A stretch of DNA of 64,000 nt from Liopterus haemorrhoidalis. Lineage: Eukaryota > Arthropoda > Insecta > Coleoptera > Dytiscidae. Positions 24,539 through 36,177 of this stretch are shown piece after piece. The position numbers were made by a program, and so were the translations under genes. Location of the stretch: assembly GCA_963971575.1 (NCBI GenBank), contig OZ020611.1:180484071-180548070 (forward strand), given 5' to 3'. The stretch's first letter is position 1; each line of letters opens with the position of its first letter. The notes beneath the pieces are model-generated. The model was not told where the DNA came from. It saw only the letters and a program-made list of their open reading frames with translations, and ran no database searches.

Positions 24539-24950
24539 GGGTGACCATCCGTCCCGGTTTTAGGTCAATTGTCCCGGTGTCCCGAAAAATGTTCTCGGGA
24601 CGCCCGATTGTCCTGGTTTTTGAGTTGAGGACTCTTGTTGCTCTTCACTTTGAATTTAGGGGAGGTGAGTACCTTTTGTTTTTTGTTTTTTGCTCTTCAC
24701 TTTCAATTTGAGAGGTGAGGACCTTTTTTTTGCTCTTCACTTTGAGTTTGAGAAGTGAGGACCTTTTTTTTTGCTCTTCACTTGGATCTGGGAGGAAACA
24801 AAGACCTTCTTTTTTTTCCCTGTGTCATATTTCTCCGGTGGATATCTATAAAACCCCAACAACTCCTATTAATCATATTTAGTATTTCAGAAACCCTCAT
24901 CCTGTTACTATTAAGTAATTTCAGATTTTTTGATTTTATCCAAATATGGA
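24539..24950. mobile_element. hAT-like MITE with internal tandem repeat (boundaries tentative)
   Basis: The left end GGGTGACCATCCGTCCCGG is a common hAT-type terminus. The right end may be the worn CCAAATATGGAGG near 24,940. The centre (24,622-24,805) holds four diverged tandem units of about 42-56 bp containing GCTCTTCACTTTGA and GAGGTGAGGACCTTTT. Confidence 0.4.
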
Positions 24951-25373
24951 GGTTTGATTAAATGCGATACCTGTTCGTTTTTTTCTCGAGTAATAATTTA
25001 CAGCCTTCAACGTTACCCGTTATTGTATCTCTAACAAATACAAATTATACTTGAGCTAACATCTTGCGTGATATAATACTATTTTCACGTTCACAAAACA
25101 TGCTCTTAATAACAGGCTCAAATTGTCCGATGTGAAAAAAAATTTAATTAGTTAAAGAAAAATAAAACTTTGTATTTTCGTTATCATCATTAATTTTTGT
25201 AAGAAATGTGAAGAAAACTCAAATCCGTTTTGCTGAAATTACATAATTTATTTCTTTTTTTATCGCGTTCTTACCAAATTCTCTTTTTAATAACGAAAGA
25301 ATTAGGAAAGAAAAAATAAAAAATCTACCTGTCGCCCAGAGTTAACGAAGTTGTCACATTAGAATGTGTTCAG
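24951..25373. other. No recognised feature
   Basis: AT-rich sequence without domain or repeat structure. Confidence 0.4.
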
Positions 25374-25592
25374 ATGAAGACAGGACTGACGCACCACATA
25401 AAAATTGCAATTCACAAAGGAAATTTCAGGAAATTGGAACTTAATCTATTTCTAATTTTTCTTTATGCTTTTAAATTACAAGTAAGGAACTTTTTTACGT
25501 ACATTCGCACGTACACCTTACGGATAGGCATCGGTTCACAAGATATCGATGGTAACATCGGATGTCTTATTGTCTCATCAAAAAATTCACGT

Positions 25593-25612
25593 TGGCGCCC
25601 AAAGTGTGGGGC
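25593..25612 (+). other. tRNA-Lys-like primer binding site candidate
   Basis: TGGCGCCCAAAGTGTGGGGC differs by a few bases from the primer-binding site complementary to insect or vertebrate lysine tRNA 3' ends. A shorter match, TGGCGCCCAA, recurs at 25,747. The surrounding 25,374-25,787 stretch has two overlapping open frames without recognisable gag or pol. No LTR pair was found, so this may be the solo 5' edge of an LTR retrotransposon or coincidence. Confidence 0.3.
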
Positions 25613-26236
25613 TAAGTGTTTGGCAACGCCAAGGATCTACGGCCTCATCAACAGCGATGTCGAAAAGAAGCAGAAGGTACCAGGGATCTCCATCACCTCC
25701 CAAAGGCAACACGAACAAGCGGTTCCAGCAGCTTTTAGAAAAAATTTGGCGCCCAATCTTACACCAATGATAAAAAATTTAGAATGAAAACAACATTTGT
25801 ATTTTTTTTTTTTTTCTTTATTGAAATACGTGTAACCGGAATGGTAAAAATACTGTCATTGTTTTACATATTTTGTCTTGAAGTTCTGAAGAAGGAAGAT
25901 ACTCCCCAAAACGCCCTATAAACATGTTATTTATAGGCTTAAGTAAGACATAACAATAAATCTGTAGGTGCTGGATAAATTCTTAAACCATTTTTGAAAC
26001 CAGCGAATAAAAATGCATACGGAACAATCCCTAAGTTGCTTTGTGACAAAATCGTTGTATAGTAGTGTAATGGTGCCTTTGATTGCTAATAACTTAATTT
26101 TAGCGCTAAATTATCTTACCTGAAATAGCCTTTGCATATTATTATAGCCAACAGCAAAAACACACGACTATTATACATTTAAAGAGCATAGGTCTAATAT
26201 AAAACGTAAAACATGTATTATAATTTGAATAAAATA

Positions 26237-26325
26237 GCGAACGAAATGCGTTTGAGACAACAGCTGAGTAGAAACTAGTCAAAAAACGAGATGCGCTTAA
26301 AACAACAGCTGAATAAAAATCATAG
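26237..26325. repeat. Two-copy 50-bp tandem repeat
   Basis: Two diverged units share GAAATGCGTTTGAGACAACAGCTGA and GAGATGCGCTTAAAACAACAGCTGA type sequence, offset by about 50 bp. Confidence 0.5.
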
Positions 26326-28730
26326 ACAAATATATCTATATTATATAAAATGACTGCGTACGTCACAATTTCGATAACCGTCCCTTGAGTGTTTTTTGTT
26401 TTTGTTTGTTTGTAGTTTGGATTAAGGGAATTCTATATTATCGGGGTCTGAATTGATTAGATTTTATTGTGTTTTATAGTATCTTTAGTTTTATAATTAC
26501 TTAATTTAAAATCATTTCACCGACTGCCAGCATATATAAGGGAGGTATTGATCACCATGATTTTGACATTTCGAGATTTCTATGGATCTCCACGAATTGA
26601 GGTCCCTATATAACGTTTTGCCTATTTTTAGCATGATGTCTGTTGGTCTGTCTGTCTTTCGGTCCGTGTACACGTGAAGAGCAAATTCGTCTAAAAGGAT
26701 TTTTATGAAACTTCATATTTAAGCTTTTGACATCAATGGCATGAGTTGATCAGCTTTTGGTAAAAATCGGTTAACTAGAAATGGGAGTTTACTAGACTCG
26801 GTTTTAAGATGATTGCAAATATTTCACAACAGAGAAATATTTTGAATTTTTTTTTTAACAAAAGTTGCTATAAAAGCAATAACTAACAACTTTTATTTGA
26901 GACATATTTTTTTGTATGTATGCAGGTACGTTTCCATGGTTTTCGTAAATTATAAATACACATTAAAAATTGTCAACGTAATATAATACGTTATTATCTT
27001 TTACAATAATAACTACTCTGCTGCTAGAATATATTTTATACAAGTACTTCGCGATAGCGATCGGTCCTGTGGTGGCCACAGCTGATTTTTTATTTCAATT
27101 TTAAATACGTACTAGCAAGTAATTATTATAATTTATTATATAATTTTTCTCCTTTAAATAAAAACATACATAGATAAGTAAATGTATTTAGTATGTCAAA
27201 TACTTTTTGTTCAGAATCTTATATTTCCAATACATTTAAAATGTTTTTAACCATTCCTACATGCGATATTACATTTGGCTCTAGTGACGATATTTTTGTT
27301 TAAGTTTATATCGAAAAAGAAAAGTTGTTCACGCATTATCAACTAGTGTTCTGCATGCACTGAGTAAAAATTTGAAAAACAGAAAAATAAATGTTCCATG
27401 TTTCACGAATAAAAGGATATTTACATCGGCGATGTATACGAGTCCAACAACAGTGGCCAATACGAGAGCGCGTAATGTTGATTTTTTCTAAATAGCAGAA
27501 TTCAATATTCATTTACCAGCAACTACAAATTTCTTCGGTACTAGTGTGAACGTTTTTACCATTTTATAAAGTGGCAATTTTTTACGAATGATATTATCAA
27601 TGTTTAATCTGGCGTTGATAAAAATGGCTTTATTTTATCAATCAAAACCACAAAATTTTGCTCTTTTTCATCAGTTATTAAATTCAATTATTAAATGGAA
27701 AAATGCAAGCACTCGGCTGGATAATCAACAAATCCAGAATTTATTGCAAATTGATTTTTAAATTGAATTACTTTTCATAAGCTTTATGAAGTAGAGAGCT
27801 CTGCTTGATTGCTCGGCATTTTGTGGAATCAATATATTCTGTTTGTGTGGAATTTAAATACAAAACGAATCAATTTCATTCGTCAATTTATATACTGCTA
27901 CCTCTGAATCAAACTACTGTCGCAAATGCTCTTCCGCCCGCTGCGAAGTCACTAGATACCAACCAGAAGTTATATTTATCCCCTACTTCAATACACTTTG
28001 AACCGAGTTGTTGTATAAGTAACAACTTGCACATCATCTCATGCTCTTGCAATTTTTCTTTTCAAGCACTCTTAGTCCGGTTGTTTCAATCTCACTCACG
28101 CAAATTCTCTATCTTGCTCTGTAAATTGCTAGCTCTTCCCTGGCATCTCATTTACCAATAATCGTTATACGTTTTAAACCAGAGAAATTTTCTAGAATAT
28201 GTATATAGAGCAATGGTTCTCGTCGGGGACGATTTGAAAATTCGAAAGGGCGATAAATTCCGGGGGTTACTTGTAGAATTCTGGATGATATGAAAATGTT
28301 AGTTCAAAAATTTAATTAAGTAAAACTAAAGATTTAGGTTGTAATCTGAAATTTATTTATTCAGTGGAATTCTGAAAACTGTCGTTAAGTTACTTGAACG
28401 GTAAATTACTCTGACCATAGTTACGATTGAAAGTCAAATCGGTATTCTCAAATCTCAGAGTGGCCTGCCCATAGTTTTTTCACGCCTTTTTCAAAACATT
28501 AATATGTTCTGCAGATCTTTGTATATGTTTTATATTTAGCCAGTCAAACAAGAGTATTTCCTGACAACTGAAAGAATTCAATCTGTCAATTTATTATTTC
28601 ATTTACAATTCAATTATTCCATACTTCATTTATGATTGTTATAAAAAATATAAAAATAAATTCTATTTATATACTTTATAATTGTATTAATTTATATAAT
28701 TGCTGTCATATATTTATTATTACTCTATTG
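26326..28730. other. AT-rich region; one unassigned open frame
   Basis: Near 26,570-26,850 lies a probable dispersed repeat with GTCTGTCTGTC and CGGTCCGTG words. An open frame at 27,805-28,161 (118 residues, pyrimidine-rich, no detectable domain) is probably not a gene. No other feature recognised. Confidence 0.35.
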
Positions 28731-28789
28731 CAGTGGTGTTCAACAGAAGACCTACGGGCTATATCAAGCTCGAAAATAACTTTTAAACA

Positions 28790-29225
28790 GCCTACACTAC
28801 ATTTTTGCCTCCCTCATTTTGATATTTTGAATTTCTGCCCCTCCCCATAACCAAATGATATTCTGAATGTTACCCTCCGCCCCGAGCTGATCTTTTGAAT
28901 TTCTGCATTTGATTCTCAAGTTATTTGTTTTTAAGTTTTGTCACCCCTCCGGCTTAAGTGAATTTTAGAATTTATGTCCCACATTTCCCTGACTTATTTT
29001 CTGAATTTTACCTCTCCCGTCCTCAAGTGTTTTTTTTTTTTTTTTGTTCTCCCTGCCTCCAGAATATTTTCTGAATTGTTCAAACGATTTTTAGGATTTC
29101 TCCTTCCTCCTCGTGATTTTTCACATGTTTAACCCCCTCACGTCTTAGTTTATTTCTGAATTTTACCTTCCTCGCTCCCAAAGGATTTTTAGAATTTTTG
29201 CTCAACATTTAGCTGATTTTATTGC
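28790..29225 (+). repeat. Diverged pyrimidine-rich tandem array
   Basis: About ten degenerate units of roughly 35-45 bp, each pairing a GATTTTCTGAATTTT-like word with a C-rich run (CCCTCCC, CCTCCTCG, CCTCGCTCCC). The strand asymmetry is striking in an AT-rich setting. No protein signature. Confidence 0.55.
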
Positions 29226-30285
29226 GTCAACTCAATGAAGAAATTTTTCTTTGAGGATTTTTATTGCTTATTACTTTTGTTATGTAATCTGTAGTAGAAT
29301 ATCCAGTCAAATGCGATATTCGATAGAGACTGATGTAATTTTAATTATATTATAATTTCGAATCTGGAGTTTTAGAGGTTAAAATACGTTAATGTAAGTA
29401 CAAGCTACCTCTCAACGCTGTGATTCCTCTGACGTCAAGTCACTCCAACTTTCAGCGTTAATGTGCACGGAAACTTTCGTTTACAATCGGAATTAGATAA
29501 AAACCGGCGTGACAAGTTAAATTCTTATAGTGACTTACCGCCATATTTCGGAATCGCACAGATTAGCTGTAATAATATTAAAAAACTCTTTCAGGTAGGA
29601 GTATTTGGCTCAGAGATTTATTTATTAATGGGTAACAGTATAGTCCTTAAACGTTTTTTTATACAAAACTGGCAATATGAAATAAAATTAGTAAAATTAT
29701 GAGATAATTTATTTAATTAAATTTCTCCTTTTGGGTTGATGAAGTTTTGATATAGTGTTCAAAACTTGTTCAAAACAGGAATAAACTTGAATCGCTTTTT
29801 TTTACATATTGAAGTTTGAATATGGTTCCTTTGATAGTTAACAGTATTATTAACCCACAGATAATAAGTTTCTTATACAAATTAATTAAAATCTATACGT
29901 TAACATTTGCAAAGAATTTCTATCTTCATCGCCAATTTATTTTGTTCTTCTAGTCCAAGTGATCGTTTTTCTATCTATTCTGTTATACCAAGCAATGCTC
30001 TTTTCTTAGTTTGTTGGGACAATCTTAACTTTTCATCAGATTTTCACATCGTTATTTCTAATCCATAGGTGAAAACTAATACAACGTATTAATCAAACAC
30101 TTTATTTTTGAAACACGGAGATTGCTTTAAAACATATTTCTGAATTTTCTGAATGCTGCCCAATCGATACATGATTGCCAGATTTCCAAAATCGCAGATC
30201 GGGGTTAAGAGACTAATAAAAGCAAACAATAACATAATGTTATTTAATTATATTTATAGATATGTATGATTTATAGTTATTATAC
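29226..30285. other. No recognised feature
   Basis: An open frame at 29,463-29,702 (79 residues) shows no known domain. The rest is AT-rich. Confidence 0.4.
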
Positions 30286-30320
30286 AAGGTGTCTCAAATA
30301 ACTTGTTAAACATGGGGATC
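30286..30320 (+). mobile_element. Solo transposon terminus resembling DD41D end
   Basis: TA followed by CAAGGTGTCTCAAATAAC matches the first 15 bases of the DD41D ends at 19,513 and 53,391, then diverges. No opposite end was found. It may be a related but different family. Confidence 0.45.
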
Positions 30321-30829
30321 TCGAGAACGGGAAGAGATACGAGATCGCTTAAACTAGACCAAAGTTGCCGCATTAACGGACCATTTTAATGATGTCTTTG
30401 TTTTACTAAAAATACCTAGGTTACTAGATATGAACGAAAATGTAAATTTTCCGGTTTTTAATTTTTGCTCATAATTTCCAAAATAAAATATTAATTGATT
30501 TTGGTGTGTACTTTCTTGAGGCACTTTTTCATGGGGAATTTACGAAGGTTCTCATTTTTTTTTATTGCGTACCTTTTTCAAGTTTTCAGGGTCAATTTTA
30601 ATTTTTTACATGTAGCTTATAGTAGGTTATGATAATTTTGAATAGAGTTTTTTTTTTGTTATTAATCTGTATCCTTTTGATGACTAGCAACGATGTATTA
30701 AAATATGAAAATGGCAGATTCAATATGAGTTTCCAACGCACACCAGATTTTAAAATAAGCTGATTGAAGCCATTATAGAGAAGATTAATTTTAGCACAAA
30801 AAATAACTGCTACAATATGATTTCTCAGA

Positions 30830-32282
30830 CAATATTAGCGGGTCAAAAATCTGCATTTTATCGTATATATTTATACTTTTTAAAAATGTTAGCCCTTAGT
30901 TTTGATATTCACTGTTGTTCGACAGGATGTCTTATAGCGTATTCGATTGGATGCTGTACTATGCACTCAGGTCACTCGGCCAGCAAGTTTCGTATTCGAT
31001 TGGGCGCGTAGTTGCTCTAGAGTTAATACAATTTGTATTCGATTGGGAAAGGTAATTGCTCTGAGTGTGCACTGCGAGCACTTTTTCTTGCTCTGACTAG
31101 AGAGTCAGAGCAGCGTCGAGCAATGTGGCGCGTAGCGGTATTTCAAAGCTAATATGTTTATTAGAACTAATTGAATCTTTATAAAGCAGTGATGTAACTT
31201 TTTGTATAATAAATCAAATTAGGAAATTAAAAGTCATAAAATAATTTTTAAAAAAAGTAATATTTTGAGAATATAAATAAACTGAAAACAAAAATAAAAC
31301 TGATCATAAAAATAAAATAATAAAAATTATACATAAAGTATTATCCTGCACTGTTTGCGCAAGGAAATCACTGTATTTTTAAATAATTAATAATAACAAT
31401 AATGAAAATGTATTCGATTGGGAGTTTCTCTAGCGCGCTCGCTAGTAAAACTCGGATGGAGCATGACGCCATTTGTTTGCTCGCAGAGCAATTCTAGAGT
31501 GGTCCAGTCGAATACGCCATTAGATACTGTTTTCAAGTTATTTTGCATTATTTATGTTTTGTACTATGGACACTCCTGCAGAATACAATTTACAGTTCTT
31601 TTGGTATCATATACGTTGCTGGTTGGGTGGTTTTCTCTTTCAAAGCTAAGTTTGTGCGTGTATAAGGTATGGCCAATTCTTAGTCGAGTTAGGATGACTT
31701 GTTCTCTGTGACTCCCCTTGCTTTGCCACTTGTTGGTATATTCTTTCATATTGCTTAGATGGCTGGTAATTGAATACCACGTTTCTTTCCATTAACATAT
31801 GACGGATTTCTTTATAAAACCTTTATGTTGCTAACTGGTATATTTATTTCTTCTGCAGCTTCTTTGGCGAAGTGGTCTGCTTTCTCGTTCCCTATTACAC
31901 AGATATGTGAGGGAATCCACATGATGGTGATGTCCTTGCCGACAAATATTGCTTTGGAAATATTTTCTTGTACTTTTATAACAAGAGTTAGTAGTTAGAC
32001 AATTGCTGCGAATAATATACTTTCTTTGCTCACTTTTATTAGTTTTTAAATATTCGGAGGCTTTCAAAATGCTATACATTTCTGCTGTGTACACATTAGC
32101 TGTAGTTTGTAAACGCTACAACTAGCGTTTACAAACGTGTTCGTGGAAAAGAAGACCTGCTCCTGTTTTATTTTCTCTTATTGTGCCATCCATAAATATA
32201 GCACTGAATAGTGGACATTTTTGGATTTCTTGGTGATAGGATTTCTTGAAGGTATCAGAAGTTGAGGATTTGGTATATTTAG
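30830..32282 (-). pseudogene. RNase H-bearing I-group non-LTR retrotransposon relic, split by a MITE
   Basis: On the minus strand, broken frames give an RNase H domain: SAIFMDGTIRENKTGAGLLF (first acidic residue in the MDG box), VYTAEMYSILKASEYLKTN, then after a frameshift IMWIPSHICVIGNEKADH. A C-terminal region follows, REQVILTRLRIGHTLYTHK and TVNCILQECP, the zinc-knuckle-like tail of I-group elements. At 31,519 the reading stops at a MITE and resumes at 30,934 with DILSNNSEYQN and LTFLKSINIYDK, the normal end of such proteins. RT and endonuclease are absent. Catalytic function is lost through frameshifts. Confidence 0.7.
30935..31519. mobile_element. MITE with TTA duplication, inserted in the I-group relic
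   Basis: 585 bp bounded by TTA (30,932-30,934 and 31,520-31,522) with ends TAGCGTATTCGATTGG and the inverse of TGGCGTATTCGACTGG. The word GTATTCGATTGG occurs three further times inside (about 30,991, 31,037, 31,411), suggesting nested or subterminal copies. A 3-bp TTA duplication fits PIF/Harbinger-type MITEs. The interruption of a readable protein on both sides supports the boundaries. Confidence 0.65.
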
Positions 32283-32769
32283 TTGAGGGTAAATAATTAT
32301 AATTTACAGTTCGAAAAGTAAATTAACCCAACTCTATTGTAGGAACAATGTAAAAATGTTTAAGTTAACCTATTGTAATTATTAAATTTAATGTATTATA
32401 AATATGTATGTATACATAAATTAATATATGTTGGTGTCAATAGCTGTGGTAAATGAGGCAACTTAAACCTAATTAAAATAAATGAATTTAAAAAAAAATC
32501 TTGGTAGGAGAGATAAAGTAGATCTCAAAAGAAAATAGAAAAGACTTTTTTGAAGCAGAACATGAAACATTTCCGTAAACGGTGAGAAAATATCGACACA
32601 AAAACTAATAATTGGAGTAAGATGCATCAGCATCAATTTCTGATAAATAACATATATAATATTCCTGAAAATACGTGGCACTGTATTGGTTAATTCAAGA
32701 GGGTTTATGTGAGTTGGGCAAAAGTCAGCCTGACTAACAGTGCCGAAAAATGAATTTATTTATTGTGCT

Positions 32770-32807
32770 GTGTTTAGAAAATGCAATACATTGCATTTTC
32801 TAAACAC
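32770..32807. repeat. Perfect 38-bp palindrome
   Basis: Two 18-bp arms GTGTTTAGAAAATGCAAT and its exact complement, separated by AC. A third TTTCTAAACAC copy lies 10 bp downstream. Confidence 0.9.
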
Positions 32808-33464
32808 TTCCCTTTCTAAACACAAAAATGTATCGATTTAGCAGTATATAAACAGTTGAAGGCATCCAATTTTCATAATAATGAAAGTAAACAGATATAA
32901 CAAAGCAGTGAAAGAAAACAAAATATAAAATTTACATTTTTAATTAAAAATTATGATATTTACTTTAGCAATGTAAAATATCCGAAACGGAAGTTCTTGA
33001 TGAAATTAAATATTCTTTTATTAAAAATAGTTCACTGTGAATCAAGACTTTCTTCGGTAAGCTTAATAATGTTACAGCTTCTACAGAACTTTATTTTAAT
33101 ACGATTAAAATCAACAAAACTGATTTTAAAACAAGAATATCTCAAGGAGTCTACTACCGGTGATTTTTCTTACTGCTACTTAAGAAGAAAACAGGGACGT
33201 ACTTTTACATTTATTGGGCTTTTAAGAATACATGTTTCAATAAACAAGTAAGTCTTCGAAGCTGTAGATGTCTCTTTGTAGAAAGTCTTTAAAAACGTTG
33301 GACTAAATGTATTGAGCCGAATGGTGACTATGTAGAAAAATAAATACAATTTTTCCCCAAAAAGTTTTCTATCTCATTCGAGAAACTCTCCGATCACCTC
33401 TCATATATATATTTAAAATATTTATTATAACTTACTTTTTCTTATTTCTTTATATTCAATTTTT
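32808..33464. other. No recognised feature
   Basis: An open frame at 32,997-33,251 lacks any family motif. Confidence 0.4.
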
Positions 33465-33510
33465 TTTTTTTTTTAATTTTTTTAATGGCCTTTGCTACTG
33501 TGGCAATTAG
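33465..33510 (-). mobile_element. SINE 3' end fragment
   Basis: On the minus strand GTAGCAAAGGCCATTAAAAA continues into an A-rich tail, matching the 3' end of the tRNA-derived SINE at 34,590-34,735 (GCAGCAAAGGCCATAAAAAA). The tRNA-like head is missing. Confidence 0.5.
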
Positions 33511-33774
33511 CCAGTTATATTCAATTTAAATATCTGTTATAAATATTAGTAAAACTATGGTAACAGTGCTAATGTTAAATATTTAACGCAGCCTCAGACC
33601 TATGTTAAAATAGCAGAGGGTTTATTTTTTTGCTAAATTTAACATTGCTTTATGGAACGCAAAATTGTAATTAACAACGAAATTAAAATTTAATAGCTTT
33701 GCTAAAATTATCATTGCCTTATAAAACCGGCCAATAGTAATTTTAAAATTTAATCATAGAACAGACTAGAAAAC

Positions 33775-34075
33775 AAAATTTGCGAGACACGTGACGAACA
33801 ACTGACTGTTAACCACATATTAACCGACTGTCAACTATACACTAACATACGTACTAACTAAAACCTACCACAGAACATTAAAGACATACTAAAACCCGAC
33901 CCAGCAATGACTAACAATATTTTGCAATTCTTACATTCAATTAATATTTTTAAGCTAATATAGTTAAAATGTAAATACATATTGTATATACCTACTAAAA
34001 CATTCTAAGATAGTAAAGACACAAATACCCAAGTAGCTGACGTGTCTATAAATAAATTAATTTTAAAAAAAGAAC
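33775..34075 (+). pseudogene. I-group retrotransposon 3' fragment
   Basis: CETRDEQLTVNHILTDCQLY fits the zinc-knuckle-like motif CxxxxxTVxHxLxxC. It is followed by LPQNIKDILKPDPAMTNNIL and QFLHSINIFKLI then a stop, the usual end of these proteins. An A-rich tail closes it near 34,075. All upstream domains are lost. Confidence 0.65.
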
Positions 34076-34589
34076 ATATTCGTTGCTGTATTTGCTGCAA
34101 AAATTATACTGCACTCATTGAAATGATCTAGGATTGTTTGATGAAGTATTTGAAGTTAATAAAGGATTTTTTTTATATATATTATGAAGATTTTGTTAAT
34201 GGTGTATACTCATGACCGCCACATGCGTATGGTGATCGTGGCGGCCCTATTTACATGCTAATAGTTGGGTTTCTATGGGATAACAAATAAACATTCTTTT
34301 CTTGATTTAATTGAGTTAACTGCATATCCCAGCTGAACCCCATTTACATCTCAGAACCTAACACTTTATTTCACAGCATATCTTAAAACATGCCTTAGTT
34401 GCCAAGAACACCTTTATACAAAAATTATATACTTTATCGTTCTTATACAACAGAAACCCCCGTTATAAATGTTTGCCTAACGTAATATTACAATTTAATA
34501 AATTACACCCATACTTTCACCGAATCACATCGCATCCATTGTTATCCTGTTATGCCTCCCCCTATTTTGCCCAAATTAACCCTTCTTGC

Positions 34590-34735
34590 CGACCGGCGTA
34601 GCGTGGTGGCAACTCATGTGCTCTGCGTTGCTAAGGTCTCGAGTGCGAATCCCGTTTAGGCATGGAATTTTTCAAAAATAAGAATTGTCCTACCTAAATG
34701 CTGAAGCAGCAAAGGCCATAAAAAAAAATTAAAAA
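34590..34735 (+). mobile_element. tRNA-derived SINE
   Basis: Contains an A-box-like GCGTAGCGTGGTGG at about 34,598 and a B-box-like GAGTGCGAATCCC about 40 bp later, as in a tRNA pol III promoter. A short body and an A-rich tail beginning AGCAAAGGCCATAAAAAA follow. The B box is weakened. No clear target duplication. Confidence 0.55.
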
Positions 34736-34739
34736 ACCT

Positions 34740-35755
34740 TGCTTCTGTCCACCAGAATATTGACATCATCAAGGAAGATTGCAGTAACACCACGAAGGGC
34801 AACGCCATTTTAGAACAAATTCTTCAAGAAAAAATCAATGGTTTTACACAGATTTTACTGACAGGAGCAAAATCTCACACAAAGCTATTGGCTACGGTAT
34901 ATACATCCCTGAATGCAATGTACGAATATCACAGAAACAATCAGCTTCCAATAATCATGAGTGTTGAGCTATATGCTATTCTAAACGCTTTAACAATAAT
35001 TCCTCAACAGAATAATTCGAAAGCATTAATCCTTACAGACTCATTTTGTTCTCTTCAATCAATAAATCGCTCTGACATTCTCACTCTCGACAAAACGACT
35101 CTTAACACCAAAACCTATTTACACTCTCCAAAATCCAATGGTACAGAAGTTAAACTATTTTGGATCCCAAGCCATTGTGGGACAAATGGTAATGAAATAG
35201 AAGACCAATTAGCCAGAACGGGCACGATGATGGAGTGACAACCATATATCAAGCAAGCCCCCTTTAAAGATCTTTTGCCAATAATACATAACGGGATATT
35301 TTCAAAATGGCAACATGAATGGAACGTTTCCATTCAACAAAAAGTCTCATATTTTTACTCCATGCAACGTCAAGTAGCCGTAAAACCATGGTTCCATAAT
35401 GTACAGCTAGATAAGAAAACCATCTCAACAAACATCCGAATCCGTTTTAATCGATGCCTCCCCGAAGTCCACTTAAACAAAATCAATGTGATAACCTCCA
35501 ACCTCTGCCATTGTGGAGAGCCTGATACTGTTGAGCACATTTTATTCAACTGCCCCAACAATTACCAACACTCCTCCAAGTTATACTGAGAACTCGGAAA
35601 AACAATTGAGACACCATTATCCATGAAAATAATTTTAACTCTACCAACTCCGGAAATATGCAGCACAATTTTACACTACTTGCATGCAATAAATCGAAAA
35701 TTGTAATTCATAATGCAGCATAATCCAATAAATGTAGAAGTAGAAAAAGAAGAAG
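34740..35755 (+). pseudogene. RNase H-bearing I-group retrotransposon relic
   Basis: Plus-strand RNase H domain in two frames: FTDRSKISHKAIGYGIYI (the usual FTDGSK acidic box, with Gly changed to Arg), then VELYAILNALTIIPQQNNSK, ALILTDSFCSLQSIN and KLFWIPSHCGTNGNEIEDQLA. A C-terminal domain (35,275-35,589) carries NIRIRFNRCLPEVHLNK and the zinc-knuckle-like CHCGEPDTVEHILFNCP. The 3' end is rich in GAAGAAG at 35,740-35,757. RT and endonuclease are missing; one frameshift splits the RNase H region and a stop follows TGTMME. Confidence 0.8.
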
Positions 35756-35971
35756 AAGTACTGCATATCCTTGGACTATTTTCATAAATGCAGTTATAAA
35801 AGATCTTGGTGACTCATTTCCTTGATGACATAATCAAAATTAAATTTTTTCGCATTAATTAAATTAGTTAAAATTGTAATATTCGTCAGCTCATAAGTAG
35901 TTCATATCTAATTTTATATTTAACTTAAATTACAGTTCTAACTTATAATTATTATAAAATGAAAGACTTAC

Positions 35972-36177
35972 ATCAACATTAGCTGGTGGCATTGGGAACA
36001 CCTTGCTGGGCGGAGACTCCTTGGGTACATACCGATAGAACTCTTCATCACCGCGGTACCATTTAATACTGTAAAGGGCTGCTTCCTCCAGATCATAGTT
36101 ACATCTCAGCGTCACAGAGTCGCCACTTTTTACAGCCTCTGGCACATCAATTTTCATAGCTTTTAACGCTTCCACAC
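35972..36177 (-). CDS. beat: Beaten path (Beat) family Ig-domain exon
   Basis: The only clear host coding sequence. A 206-bp exon on the minus strand encodes about 68 residues of the first immunoglobulin-like domain of a Beat protein. Visible: the start VEALKAMKIDVPEAVKSGDS, the first Ig cysteine in VTLRCNYDLEEAALYS, the core tryptophan in IKWYRGDEEFYRYVPKE, and the end VFPMPPANVD. Polypyrimidine and acceptor TTTAATTTCCAG end at 36,178; the donor GTAAGT begins at 35,971 on that strand. The exon enters mid-codon (two bases) and exits in phase 0. Beat proteins are secreted or membrane-attached Ig proteins that partner with Side-type receptors in axon guidance and synaptic targeting. The paralogue cannot be assigned from this domain half. 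The second Ig cysteine would be in the next exon, which was not found in the lower 35.9 kb. Confidence 0.85.

Noticed and set aside
27805..28161. 118-residue plus-strand frame
   Set aside because: No domain, no upstream coding signals, pyrimidine-biased composition; likely chance.
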